Positions 42,733-51,149 of a stretch of DNA of 64,000 nucleotides are shown one piece after another; positions within the stretch are counted from its first letter, which is position 1, and every line of letters begins with the position of its first letter. A program made the translations under genes and the position numbers. Source of the DNA: Streptobacillus canis (GTDB lineage: Bacteria; Fusobacteriota; Fusobacteriia; Fusobacteriales; Leptotrichiaceae); the NCBI RefSeq assembly GCF_009733925.1, contig NZ_WOEI01000001.1, positions 62,001-126,000 on the forward strand, written 5' to 3'. Under the pieces are notes generated by a model. That model saw nothing but the letters and a program-made list of their open reading frames with translations. It did no database searches and had not been told where the DNA came from.

Positions 42733-43914
42733 ATGAATAATTTTATAAAAACAACAGTAGAGTCTATTTATGATGAAATTGTATCACATAGAAGGTATTT
42801 ACATGAAAATCCTGAATTAAGTGAATTTGAGTATAATACATCAGAATATATAATTAAATTTTTAGAAAAACATAATATAGAATACAAAAGGGTTGCAGAT
42901 ACAGGAGTATATGCATATATTAAAAATGGTGAAGGTAAAATACTTGCATTTAGGGCAGATATAGATGCTTTACCTATATTAGAAGAAAGTGATTTTGAAG
43001 TTCACTCTAAAAATAAAGGAGTAATGCACGCATGTGGACATGATGTGCATACTAGTGTTCAATTAGGTGTAGCAAAAATATTAGCTAATAATTTAGATAA
43101 ATGGAAAGGAAGTGTCAAATTCTTTTTTCAACCTGCAGAGGAAACTGTAGGAGGAGCCAAAAGAATGCTAGAAGCTGGAGTTAATGATGATTTTAAAGCA
43201 GATGCTATATATGGTTTCCATGTTGCACCTGAAATAGAAGTAGGTAAAGTTGGAATTAAATATGGAAAATTGCATGCAACTTCATCAACATTTGTAATAA
43301 CAATCAATGGTGTATCATCTCATGCTGCTTTAGCTTATCTAGGAATAGATACAATTGTAATAGGATCAAAAGTAATAGAATTTTTACAATCTATTGTAAG
43401 TAGAAGAATAGATGCTAGGGAATGTGCTGTTATAACGGTTGGAACATTTAATGCAGGAACTGCGCAAAATATAGTTGCAGATAAAGCAGTACTAACGGGG
43501 ACTATAAGAACACTAACACTTGACTTAAAAGAATGGATAGTAAATGAAATAAAAACACAATTACCTAAATTTGTTGAAAGTATGGGTGCAACTATAGATA
43601 TTAACTTTAAAGATAGCTATATCCCTGTTATAAATAATGATGAAAAAACTGTATTTTTAGAAAAAAATGTCAGAGATATTTTAGGTGAAAATAATTGTGA
43701 AATTATTGAAAAATCAAGAATGGATGCAGAAGATGTAGGATATTTCTTAGATGTAATAGAAGGCTCATATTTTAGAGTTGGAATTAGAAATGAAAAGATT
43801 GGTGCAATTTATGATTTGCATCATCCAAAATTTAAAGTAGATGAAAGTGCAATAAAAGTTGGAATGATGGTTCAATTAAAAAATGCGTTGGAGTATTTAA
43901 ATGAAAGTAAATGA
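42733..43914 (+). CDS. M20D-family amidohydrolase/aminoacylase
   Basis: A 393-residue zinc hydrolase. SHRRYLHENPELSEFEYNTS at the start, FRADIDALPILEE, GVMHACGHDVHTS and FFQPAEETVGGAKRMLEAG carry the metal Cys, His and catalytic Glu residues of the M20D (hippurate hydrolase, N-acyl amino acid, IAA-amide) family. It likely frees amino acids from N-acyl or peptide substrates. It is divergent from an IclR regulator. It overlaps the following RNA methyltransferase by 14 bases. The substrate is not determinable by eye. Confidence 0.88.
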   Translation: MNNFIKTTVESIYDEIVSHRRYLHENPELSEFEYNTSEYIIKFLEKHNIEYKRVADTGVYAYIKNGEGKILAFRADIDALPILEESDFEVHSKNKGVMHACGHDVHTSVQLGVAKILANNLDKWKGSVKFFFQPAEETVGGAKRMLEAGVNDDFKADAIYGFHVAPEIEVGKVGIKYGKLHATSSTFVITINGVSSHAALAYLGIDTIVIGSKVIEFLQSIVSRRIDARECAVITVGTFNAGTAQNIVADKAVLTGTIRTLTLDLKEWIVNEIKTQLPKFVESMGATIDINFKDSYIPVINNDEKTVFLEKNVRDILGENNCEIIEKSRMDAEDVGYFLDVIEGSYFRVGIRNEKIGAIYDLHHPKFKVDESAIKVGMMVQLKNALEYLNESK

Positions 43915-45265
43915 TATAATTAATGTTAAAATAGAAAAATTAGTTTTTGGTGGGGAAGGAATGGCAAGATATGATAATCTAGTAGTCTTTGTACCTATGT
44001 CTGTCCCTGGTGATGAATTAAGTATAAAAATAATATCAGTAAAAAAAACTTATGCAAGAGGTCTAATTGAAAAAATAAATAAACCTTCGGTAGATAGAAT
44101 ATCTACTGATAAATTATCTTTTGAAGACTATTCAGGTTGTGATTTTGCGATGATGAATTATGATGCGCAAATAAAATATAAATCAGAAATTTTAAAAGAT
44201 ATTATGAAAAAAAATGCAAAAGAAGATGTTAAAGATGATATTTATGTAGAAAAATCTGAAGATATTTTTAATTATAGAAATAAAGTTGCTGAACCATTTG
44301 TAAAAATTAATGGAGAGATAAAGACAGGATTTTATAGGAAAAAATCTCATGAAATATTTACAAGTGAAGAAGTAAATTTAAGATCTAAAGTTGCAACAGA
44401 AGTTTTAGATAAACTATTAATTAAATTGAATTATTTTAAAAGAACTAAAAAAGAATTTAAAGTTTTTAGTGATATTACAAATTCTGGTTTTCTAAAAACT
44501 TGTGTAATAAGAAATAACGAAAAAGGCGAAGTAATGTTGGTTATTGTTGTAAATGGTAAATCAGCATTAAATCATTTAAAAAAGACATTATTTGACTTCT
44601 ATAAAGAAAATGAAGAAGTAAAATCAATATATATATCTATAAAAAATAAAATAGATAATGTAATATTTGGAGATGAATTCATAAAAGTTATAGGTGCTTC
44701 ATTTATAATTGAAGATATTTTTGGAATTAATTTTAAAATATTTCCTAACTCATTCTTCCAAATAAACAAAAAGCAAACAGAAAAATTATACAGTGAAGCT
44801 TTAAAATTTTTAGGTGATTATAGAGAAAAAAATGTAATAGATGCCTTTTCAGGTACGGGTACTATAGCTATGATTATGGCTCAAAAGGCAAATAAAGTTA
44901 TTGGTTTAGAATTAGTTCCTGAATCAGTAAAAGCTGCTATACACACAAGTTTAGAAAATGATATTAAAAATACAGAATTTATTATAGGAAAAGTTGAAGA
45001 CACTATTACAAAAGTATTAGAAAATAACAAAATAGACTACATAGTCTTTGACCCTCCAAGAAAAGGAATAGATAAATTTGTATTAGAAAAAGTAAACGAG
45101 AGTGGAATTAAAAGATTGGTATATATTTCATGTGATCCAACAACACTTGCGCGTGATATTTCAATTTTAAAAGAGTATGGATATAATTTAAAATTTATAA
45201 AAGGTTTTGATATGTTTCCACAAACACATCATATTGAGACTTTAGTTTTAATGGAAAAGGAGTAA
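43901..45265 (+). CDS. 23S rRNA (uracil-C5)-methyltransferase, RlmD/RumA family, apparently without Fe-S cysteines
   Basis: A 454-residue protein: N-terminal TRAM domain (VNDIINVKIEKLVFGGEGMAR), SAM motif NVIDAFSGTGTIAMIMAQ, IVFDPPRKGID, and the nucleophile in LVYISCDPTTLARD. The four cysteines that hold a 4Fe-4S cluster in RlmD are largely missing: DYSGCDFAMMNYDAQ keeps one, and the usual C-terminal ligand position in SHEIFTSEEVNLRS is not Cys. Function as an m5U methyltransferase is likely; site (747 or 1939) is unclear. Start overlaps the previous gene by 14 bases. Confidence 0.88.
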   Translation: MKVNDIINVKIEKLVFGGEGMARYDNLVVFVPMSVPGDELSIKIISVKKTYARGLIEKINKPSVDRISTDKLSFEDYSGCDFAMMNYDAQIKYKSEILKDIMKKNAKEDVKDDIYVEKSEDIFNYRNKVAEPFVKINGEIKTGFYRKKSHEIFTSEEVNLRSKVATEVLDKLLIKLNYFKRTKKEFKVFSDITNSGFLKTCVIRNNEKGEVMLVIVVNGKSALNHLKKTLFDFYKENEEVKSIYISIKNKIDNVIFGDEFIKVIGASFIIEDIFGINFKIFPNSFFQINKKQTEKLYSEALKFLGDYREKNVIDAFSGTGTIAMIMAQKANKVIGLELVPESVKAAIHTSLENDIKNTEFIIGKVEDTITKVLENNKIDYIVFDPPRKGIDKFVLEKVNESGIKRLVYISCDPTTLARDISILKEYGYNLKFIKGFDMFPQTHHIETLVLMEKE

Positions 45266-45266
45266 T

Positions 45267-45869
45267 ATGTTTAAGGTATTAATTTTAGTTGTTTTAGCAT
45301 ATTTAGTAGGTTCTATACCTAATGCTTTATGGATAGGTAAATTATTTAAAAATATAGATGTTAGAGAATATGGTAGTGGTAATGTTGGTTCAACAAATGC
45401 TGCAAGAGTTCTTGGATGGAAATTAGGAGTATTAACTTTAATATTAGATGTTTTTAAAGGTGCAGTATTTGTCTTAGTTGCTAAAAAAATGAATTTAGAT
45501 GATATTTCAATAGTTTTAATTGGAATGGCAGCAATTTTAGGACATAGTTATAGTATATATTTAGGATTTAAAGGTGGTAAAGCTGTTGCTACATCATTAG
45601 GAGTATTTTTAGTTTTAGTACCTAAAGTAATTGCTTTATTATTAATTTTATTCTTTGCTATTGTAATTATTACACAATATGTTTCAATTGGTTCAATAAG
45701 TTGTGCATTTTTCCTTCCAATTTTAACTTATATATTGTATAATAACTATGTATACACAATTTTTGGTATATTTATTGGTATGATAGTAATTATTAGACAT
45801 AAATCTAATATTATTAATTTAATAAATAAACAAGAGGCAAAATTTTTTGATAAAGCTAATAAAAAGTGA
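45267..45869 (+). CDS. plsY: Glycerol-3-phosphate acyltransferase PlsY
   Basis: A 200-residue membrane protein with GSIPNALWIGKLF, the glycerophosphate-binding YGSGNVGSTNAARVLGWK, and LGFKGGKAVATSLGVF. It uses acyl-phosphate to acylate glycerol-3-phosphate, the first step of phospholipid synthesis. It is followed after eight bases by gpsA, which makes its substrate, so the pair is functional. Five or so membrane segments are visible. AAGGAG precedes the start. Confidence 0.95.
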   Translation: MFKVLILVVLAYLVGSIPNALWIGKLFKNIDVREYGSGNVGSTNAARVLGWKLGVLTLILDVFKGAVFVLVAKKMNLDDISIVLIGMAAILGHSYSIYLGFKGGKAVATSLGVFLVLVPKVIALLLILFFAIVIITQYVSIGSISCAFFLPILTYILYNNYVYTIFGIFIGMIVIIRHKSNIINLINKQEAKFFDKANKK

Positions 45870-45877
45870 GGAGTTAG

Positions 45878-46879
45878 ATGAATATATTAATAATTGGTGG
45901 TGGAAGCTGGGGGACAGCTTTAACTTACTTATTAGATAAAAAAGGTCATAAATGTTTTCTATGGGAATATAATGAAGAATATAGGAAACAAATGAGAGAA
46001 AAAAGAGAAAATGAGAATTTTTTAAAAGGTTTTAAATTAAGTGAAAGCATAGAAATAATTGATGACTATGATGAAATTTTAGAAAAGGAATCTATTGATA
46101 TAATATTACTTGCAACACCAACGCAATTTTTAAGAAATACTTTATTAACATTAAAACATAGTATGAATAAAAAATATATTTTAGTAAATGTTGCAAAGGG
46201 AATAGAAATATCTACAGGACTTACAATATCTAAAATTTGTGAAGAAGTTTTAAGTGATAAAGAATATGAATATGTTTTACTTGCAGGACCTACACATGCA
46301 GAAGAAGTAGTAAATAATATGCCTTCTGTAATACTTTCAGTTTCAGAAAATGTTGAGGCTGCGAAAGTTGTTCAAAATGTTTTTAATACGAATACTTTAA
46401 GAGTTTATACAGGAACTGATGTAATAGGGTCAGAACTTGGAGGAGCTATAAAAAATTGTCTTGCTATTTGTGCTGGAATTTGTGATGGATTAGGATATGG
46501 AGATAATACTAAAGCGGCTTTATTAACTAGAGGTATGAATGAGATAGTATTAATTGGTACAACTCTAGGAGCAAATCCAACTACATTTATGGGATTAACA
46601 GGTCTTGGAGATATGATAGTTACATGTACAAGTAAGCATAGTAGAAATAGATATTTAGGTGAACAAATTGGTAAAGGTAGAAAAATGGCAGATATTGTTC
46701 ATGAAATGAAGATGGTATCTGAAGGAGCTACAACAATTAAAGCACTTTATGAAATAATAAAAGAACATGAAATAAGAACACCGATTTTTACAGCTTTATA
46801 TGAGTTATTATATGAAGATAAAGATATAAGTACTCTAACACAAACATTTATGGAAAGAGAATTAAGATCGGAATTTTAA
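45878..46879 (+). CDS. gpsA: Glycerol-3-phosphate dehydrogenase [NAD(P)+]
   Basis: A 333-residue enzyme. IIGGGSWGTALTYLL is the dinucleotide-binding loop; VLLAGPTHAEEVVNNMPS, SELGGAIKNCLAICAGICDG (catalytic Lys), and LTGLGDMIVTCTSKHSRNR are family signatures. It reduces dihydroxyacetone phosphate to glycerol-3-phosphate for PlsY. GTGAGGAG is the ribosome-binding site. The length is normal. Confidence 0.96.
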   Translation: MNILIIGGGSWGTALTYLLDKKGHKCFLWEYNEEYRKQMREKRENENFLKGFKLSESIEIIDDYDEILEKESIDIILLATPTQFLRNTLLTLKHSMNKKYILVNVAKGIEISTGLTISKICEEVLSDKEYEYVLLAGPTHAEEVVNNMPSVILSVSENVEAAKVVQNVFNTNTLRVYTGTDVIGSELGGAIKNCLAICAGICDGLGYGDNTKAALLTRGMNEIVLIGTTLGANPTTFMGLTGLGDMIVTCTSKHSRNRYLGEQIGKGRKMADIVHEMKMVSEGATTIKALYEIIKEHEIRTPIFTALYELLYEDKDISTLTQTFMERELRSEF

Positions 46880-46889
46880 TGAGGTGGAG

Positions 46890-47735
46890 ATGGAAGAAAA
46901 TAAAGTAACTAACAGTAATGAAAATAATATTAACCTAATTTCATTATATATTTCAGACTTACAAAGTCACGAATTACTAACTGCTGAAGAAGAGGTTGAA
47001 TTATTTAAAAGAGTTAGAGAAGAGAATGATGAACAGGCAAAACATTTACTTATCTTATCAAATTTAAGATTAGTTGTATCTGAAGCAAAGAAATTATTAG
47101 GTAATGGATTACCATTAATAGATCTAATAAGTGAAGGAAATTTAGGGTTAATTAAATCTATTGATAAATTTGACTATACAAAGGGATTAAGATTTAGTAC
47201 TTATGCTGTTTGGTGGATTAAACAAACTATAAAAAAAGCCATAGTTAATTTAGGAAGAGATATTAGAATTCCTTCATATAAATATGAACAATTATCAAAA
47301 GTAAATAAGGTAATAGAAAGTTATCAAAATGAATTTGGTGATATACCTTCTGCAGAATATATAGCTGAGGTATTAGGTATGAAACCTTCTAAAGTTGTAC
47401 TGTTACAAAATGAATTCCAAGAAATAATATCTTTAAATGATGCAATTGGAGATAATATATTTTTAGAAGATGTTATAGGACAAAATGATAATGTGGAAGA
47501 TGATATAATTAGAAATGATCAATTATCTGAAATGTATCATTTACTTGAAGAGACACTTAATTCAAGAGAAAAAGAAATACTTGAATTAAGATATGGGTTA
47601 GCAAATAATAAAATTCATACTCTAAAAGAAATAGGTGAAAAATTAAATATCACGAGAGAGAGAGTTAGACAAATAGAGAAAAAGGCAATAACTAAATTAA
47701 AGAAGAATTTAGAAGAATATAAATATATGTATTAA
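46890..47735 (+). CDS. Compact sigma-70-family RNA polymerase sigma factor
   Basis: A 281-residue sigma factor lacking region 1.1. Region 1.2/2 runs from LISLYISDLQSHELLTAEEE; DLISEGNLGLIKSIDKFDYTKGLRFSTYAVWWIKQTI is region 2 including the -10 helix; region 3 has RIPSYKYEQLSKVNKVI; region 4 ends with TLKEIGEKLNITRERVRQIEKKA, the -35 helix-turn-helix. The lack of an N-terminal extension suggests a group 2 or alternative factor, but it could be the primary factor of a small genome. The ATG at 46890 follows GAGGTGGAG; an upstream GTG overlaps it. It is cotranscribed with gpsA. Confidence 0.9.
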   Translation: MEENKVTNSNENNINLISLYISDLQSHELLTAEEEVELFKRVREENDEQAKHLLILSNLRLVVSEAKKLLGNGLPLIDLISEGNLGLIKSIDKFDYTKGLRFSTYAVWWIKQTIKKAIVNLGRDIRIPSYKYEQLSKVNKVIESYQNEFGDIPSAEYIAEVLGMKPSKVVLLQNEFQEIISLNDAIGDNIFLEDVIGQNDNVEDDIIRNDQLSEMYHLLEETLNSREKEILELRYGLANNKIHTLKEIGEKLNITRERVRQIEKKAITKLKKNLEEYKYMY

Positions 47736-47750
47736 GAGGGAGAGTAGTTT

Positions 47751-48866
47751 ATGTTAAATATTAGACTTAATAGAAAAGAATTTCTAAAGAAAATACAAAT
47801 TGTTGATAATGCAATTGTTGATGATAAAGCTAATGGGATAAATTCAGGTATTTTCATTGAAACACAAGATGATAAATTACTTCTAAAAGCAATGGGAGAA
47901 GGATTATACATCAAAGCAGAAATGCCATGTGAAGTTATAGAAAAAGGTGAATTTATAATTAAACATAAATTAATGGAAGAATTTTTAAAACAACTAGATC
48001 AAGAAATTATTGAAATAAAAGAAATAAATGGGAAAATTTCCATAATTTCTGGTAAAAGTAGTTCAGAATTTTCAATTTATGAATATGAAAAGAGAAATGA
48101 ACCAACAATTAATAATGGATTAGAATTCACATTTAAAAGAGAAGAATTATATGAAGATTTAGAAAGAGTTAAATTTGCAGCTTCTGTTAATTTAGATAGA
48201 TTGGCTGTAAACTCCATTAGATTTGAAATAGATAATACAGGAATTAAACTTGTTTCTTCTGATGCACATAGATTAATATTCTTAAATAAAGAATTTGCTG
48301 AAAAAGCTAATTTAGAAACTTTAAGTATTAGTATACCTTTAAGATCTGTAAATAGTTTAACAAAAATAATGAAAATTATTGAAGATGAAACTTTAACTTT
48401 TAAATCTGAAGGTACAAGAATATTATTTAAATTTAATGATGTAGAGATTTTAACTAAATTAGTAGAAATTCAATACCCTGATTACAAAACATTATTAAAT
48501 TCAGTTAGAAATAATAAAAAAGCATTGTTAAATACAAGAGATTTAATAAGTATTCTAAAAAGAGTTTCAGTCTTTGTTAAAGATAACAATGATAAAAAAG
48601 ATATAGCTATCTTTGAATTTGAAGATAATCAACTAGAAGTTTTAGGAAGTAATGATTTAGCAATTTCAAAAGAGAAAATTAACTGTATTTATGAAGGTGA
48701 GAATTTAAGGATTGCTTTAAATGTTAAATATATTTTAGATTATTTATCAACAATTTCTGAAAGTCCTGTTGTAGAGGTTAAGATGTTTGATGAAAGAACA
48801 CCGGTATTATTAAATGTAGAAAACAATAAGGAGAGTATATATTTAGTAGCACCAACACAAATATAA
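47751..48866 (+). CDS. dnaN: DNA polymerase III sliding clamp (beta subunit)
   Basis: A 371-residue clamp with three similar domains. LNIRLNRKEFLKKIQIVDNAI at the start, KFAASVNLDRLAVNSIRFEI mid-protein (domain 2), and SPVVEVKMFDERTPVLLNVE at the end fit DnaN. It encircles DNA and tethers polymerase and repair proteins. It lies 15 bases after the sigma factor and is not next to dnaA, unlike in most bacteria; no origin features are seen here. GAGGGAGAG precedes the ATG. Confidence 0.95.
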   Translation: MLNIRLNRKEFLKKIQIVDNAIVDDKANGINSGIFIETQDDKLLLKAMGEGLYIKAEMPCEVIEKGEFIIKHKLMEEFLKQLDQEIIEIKEINGKISIISGKSSSEFSIYEYEKRNEPTINNGLEFTFKREELYEDLERVKFAASVNLDRLAVNSIRFEIDNTGIKLVSSDAHRLIFLNKEFAEKANLETLSISIPLRSVNSLTKIMKIIEDETLTFKSEGTRILFKFNDVEILTKLVEIQYPDYKTLLNSVRNNKKALLNTRDLISILKRVSVFVKDNNDKKDIAIFEFEDNQLEVLGSNDLAISKEKINCIYEGENLRIALNVKYILDYLSTISESPVVEVKMFDERTPVLLNVENNKESIYLVAPTQI

Positions 48867-48900
48867 TAAAAAATGTTCTCAATTTGAGAACATTTTTTTT
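48867..48900. terminator. Bidirectional terminator after dnaN
   Basis: AAAAAATGTTCTCAA / TTGAGAACATTTTTTT, about a 15-base stem between convergent genes. The stop of the minus-strand membrane protein lies at its right edge. Confidence 0.9.
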
Positions 48901-49411
48901 ATAATTCTATTTCATTATCAACAGGTGTTTCAACTTTTGTTTCTTCCTTTATTTCAGTTTTATTCTCTGGTGTAGGTGTAATTTCTTTTGGAATTCTAGA
49001 TTTTTTGAATTCTAATAATGAAATCACAAATAACCCTAAAGTACCAACGAATAGTACTATCCATCCCCATGAATAAGAATGATTTACATTTAATAATTTA
49101 ACTGTAAGATTTTGGTTAAATACTTGTTTTACTTCCATTCTAAATATTATTGAAACAGTTAAAACTAGAATTAAGTTAACTGTTGCAAAAACAATAGATA
49201 ATTTCTCTTGTAAAAAATCAGATAAGTAAAATACATACAGTGATAATGCTATTATAACAAAAGCTGCTATAGTTGGTTTTATCCCCAGGTTTACTAAACC
49301 TAAAGTAATAGCTTTAGCTTCAAATCCTGATGGGCTAACTGTAACCTTTAATAAAGGTAAAAGCGCACCAAAAGCTGTTGTAATTCCTAAGATTTTTTTA
49401 ATATTTTTCAT
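48899..49411 (-). CDS. Unknown membrane protein with four predicted helices
   Basis: A 170-residue protein with a hydrophobic start (possibly a signal anchor) and four membrane segments: about residues 8-23, 35-60, 70-90 and 115-135. The last 35 residues are charged and rich in E, K, P and T, probably a cytoplasmic tail. There is no motif I recognise. It precedes a HAD-family gene in the same direction by 15 bases, so the two may share a transcript, HAD gene first. Confidence 0.6.
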   Translation of the reverse strand: MKNIKKILGITTAFGALLPLLKVTVSPSGFEAKAITLGLVNLGIKPTIAAFVIIALSLYVFYLSDFLQEKLSIVFATVNLILVLTVSIIFRMEVKQVFNQNLTVKLLNVNHSYSWGWIVLFVGTLGLFVISLLEFKKSRIPKEITPTPENKTEIKEETKVETPVDNEIEL

Positions 49412-49426
49412 ATTGCTCCTTTCAAA

Positions 49427-50152
49427 CTATAAATAGTCAACATCTGGATTAAAAATATAAACCATATCTTTTCTTTCAACGATGATTTTTATTTTCTCTC
49501 TAATGTCTTTATTATTTAATATTTTTTCAAATAATCTTTTGGCTGGGTTTATTGCTATTGGATTACCAACCATTTCAAACATTCCATAATCTCCTGTTGT
49601 ATCTCCGTATGCATATGATTTACTTAGATCTATATCATATTTTTCAGCAAAGTCATTTATTGCTTTAATTTTACTTTTACTATCCCACATTGGAATATTC
49701 TTTCCACTATATCTATTATTTTCATCTAAAAGATATTCAGTGGCAATAAAATCAGTAGCGTTAAGCTTTGTTGCCATTTTGTCAACTAAGAAAGATGGAG
49801 ATCCTGAAATAATAATAACGAGGTGTCCATTATCTAAATGTTCTTTAATTTTATTTCTTGAATAAGTATATATTTTTTCAGCTCTATTTTCTATAACTCT
49901 TTGTGCGACATAGTTGATATCTTTTTCATCTATATTTTTAATACAATCAACATAAATATCAACAAGTTCTTCAAGATAATCATCATAACTTCCTTTTCTT
50001 TCTTCCCACATTTTAAATTTATATTTAATATCACCAACAAAACTTGCTTCATCGATGAATTCAAATTTAATTAACATTTTAAAATGTTCAATAAGCAAGG
50101 AATTTCTAAAGATAGTACCATCTACATCAAAAAATGCAGCAATTTTCTTCAT
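49427..50152 (-). CDS. HAD-superfamily phosphatase, SerB-like (HAD-IB)
   Basis: A 241-residue hydrolase. Motif I is FFDVDGTIFRNSLL (nucleophile Asp), motif II VIIISGSPSFLVDKM (Ser), motif IV YAYGDTTGDYGMFEMVGNP (metal Asp pair). This is the HAD-IB pattern shared by phosphoserine phosphatase and related enzymes; the substrate is open. The ATG at 50152 follows AAGGGTGAT; an in-frame GTG three codons upstream overlaps that site. A membrane protein follows 15 bases on. Confidence 0.85.
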   Translation of the reverse strand: MKKIAAFFDVDGTIFRNSLLIEHFKMLIKFEFIDEASFVGDIKYKFKMWEERKGSYDDYLEELVDIYVDCIKNIDEKDINYVAQRVIENRAEKIYTYSRNKIKEHLDNGHLVIIISGSPSFLVDKMATKLNATDFIATEYLLDENNRYSGKNIPMWDSKSKIKAINDFAEKYDIDLSKSYAYGDTTGDYGMFEMVGNPIAINPAKRLFEKILNNKDIREKIKIIVERKDMVYIFNPDVDYL

Positions 50153-50228
50153 AAATATCACCCTTAATTATTTTTTAAAAGTATAACACAAGATTTAGTT
50201 AAAAGCAAATTTTATATTAAATCTTAAA

Positions 50229-50257
50229 TTGAAAAAAAAGCATTTTTATAGTATAAT
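50229..50257 (+). promoter_or_regulatory. Promoter of the DUF1858-XRE-glmM unit
   Basis: TTGAAA at 50229-50234 and TATAAT at 50252-50257, spacer 17. Confidence 0.75.
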
Positions 50258-50277
50258 TTAGCTATGAGGTGATTAGT

Positions 50278-50514
50278 TTGAAAATAAGAGTTCATGAAGA
50301 TATGAATATAGATGAAGTAGTTGAAAAATACCCTATAGTAGCACATATTTTAATGCGTTATGGATTAGGATGTTCAGGGTGTGTAATTTCAACTGCAGAG
50401 ACTATAGGTGAGGGTATTGAATTACATGGTTTAGATGCAGATATAATATTAGAAGAAATAAATATGATCTTAGAAATGGAAGAAGAAGAAAACAATAAGG
50501 AAAATAGAGGATAA
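50278..50514 (+). CDS. DUF1858 small redox-disulphide protein
   Basis: A 78-residue protein with VVEKYPIVAHILMRYGLGCSGCVISTAETIG, the DUF1858 pattern including the CxxC pair (Cys-Ser-Gly-Cys) that gives the family its proposed redox role. The start is most likely the TTG at 50278, six bases after GAGGTGATTA; the GTG at 50269 is part of that ribosome-binding site. It leads an operon with an XRE-type protein and glmM. Function unproven. Confidence 0.75.
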   Translation: MKIRVHEDMNIDEVVEKYPIVAHILMRYGLGCSGCVISTAETIGEGIELHGLDADIILEEINMILEMEEEENNKENRG

Positions 50515-50516
50515 TT

Positions 50517-51149
50517 ATGATAACTACTGGTGAAGTAATTACTAAATATTTAAAAGATAAAAATATAAATCAGTTATTTCTAGCTAAAAATATTGATGTA
50601 ACACCGCAATATGTTAATGGAATAATTAATAATAAAAGAACAGCTTCGAAAAATATTTTAGATAAGATTATACGTTTTTTAAAGATTTCAAAAACTGATG
50701 TTGATTTAATTATGAAGTATGAAATTTTTAGAAAAACGGGTGTAATAAAAAAAGATTCTATTCCTATCAAAATTCAGGCACAATACACTGATTTTGGATA
50801 TGAAATTAATCTTGAAGAAGGTATAGTGGTTCTTGAAGATTTTGATGAGAAATACAAAGACACATATTTAGTAAAAGTATTAACAAATAAATTAAGATAT
50901 TTTTCTAAAGATGAATATATATACATAAAAAAAGTTGATTTCGAATATAAAGATTATTTGAATAAATATTGTTTAATGGAAATAGATGAAGAAATTGATT
51001 TTTGTAAAATAGAAATTATAGATGAAAAAATATTGTTAACTTATTTAAATAAAGAAAAATCAAAAAAAATATTAAGACATAATAAAAGAATAAATATTAT
51101 CGGGACTATTATTGGGAAATATAGTCCGTGGAGGGATGACTATGAGTAG
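50517..51149 (+). CDS. XRE-type DNA-binding regulator with an unknown C-terminal domain
   Basis: A 210-residue protein. Residues 1-65 form a helix-turn-helix: LKDKNINQLFLAKNIDVTPQ, YVNGIINNKRTASKNILDKI. The remaining 145 residues are beta-rich, with no catalytic Ser-Lys pair that I can see for a LexA-like peptidase, although the arrangement resembles phage-type repressors. It is downstream of a redox-type DUF1858 protein and overlaps glmM by eight bases. What it regulates is unknown; an envelope or stress role is only suggested by context. Confidence 0.6.
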   Translation: MITTGEVITKYLKDKNINQLFLAKNIDVTPQYVNGIINNKRTASKNILDKIIRFLKISKTDVDLIMKYEIFRKTGVIKKDSIPIKIQAQYTDFGYEINLEEGIVVLEDFDEKYKDTYLVKVLTNKLRYFSKDEYIYIKKVDFEYKDYLNKYCLMEIDEEIDFCKIEIIDEKILLTYLNKEKSKKILRHNKRINIIGTIIGKYSPWRDDYE

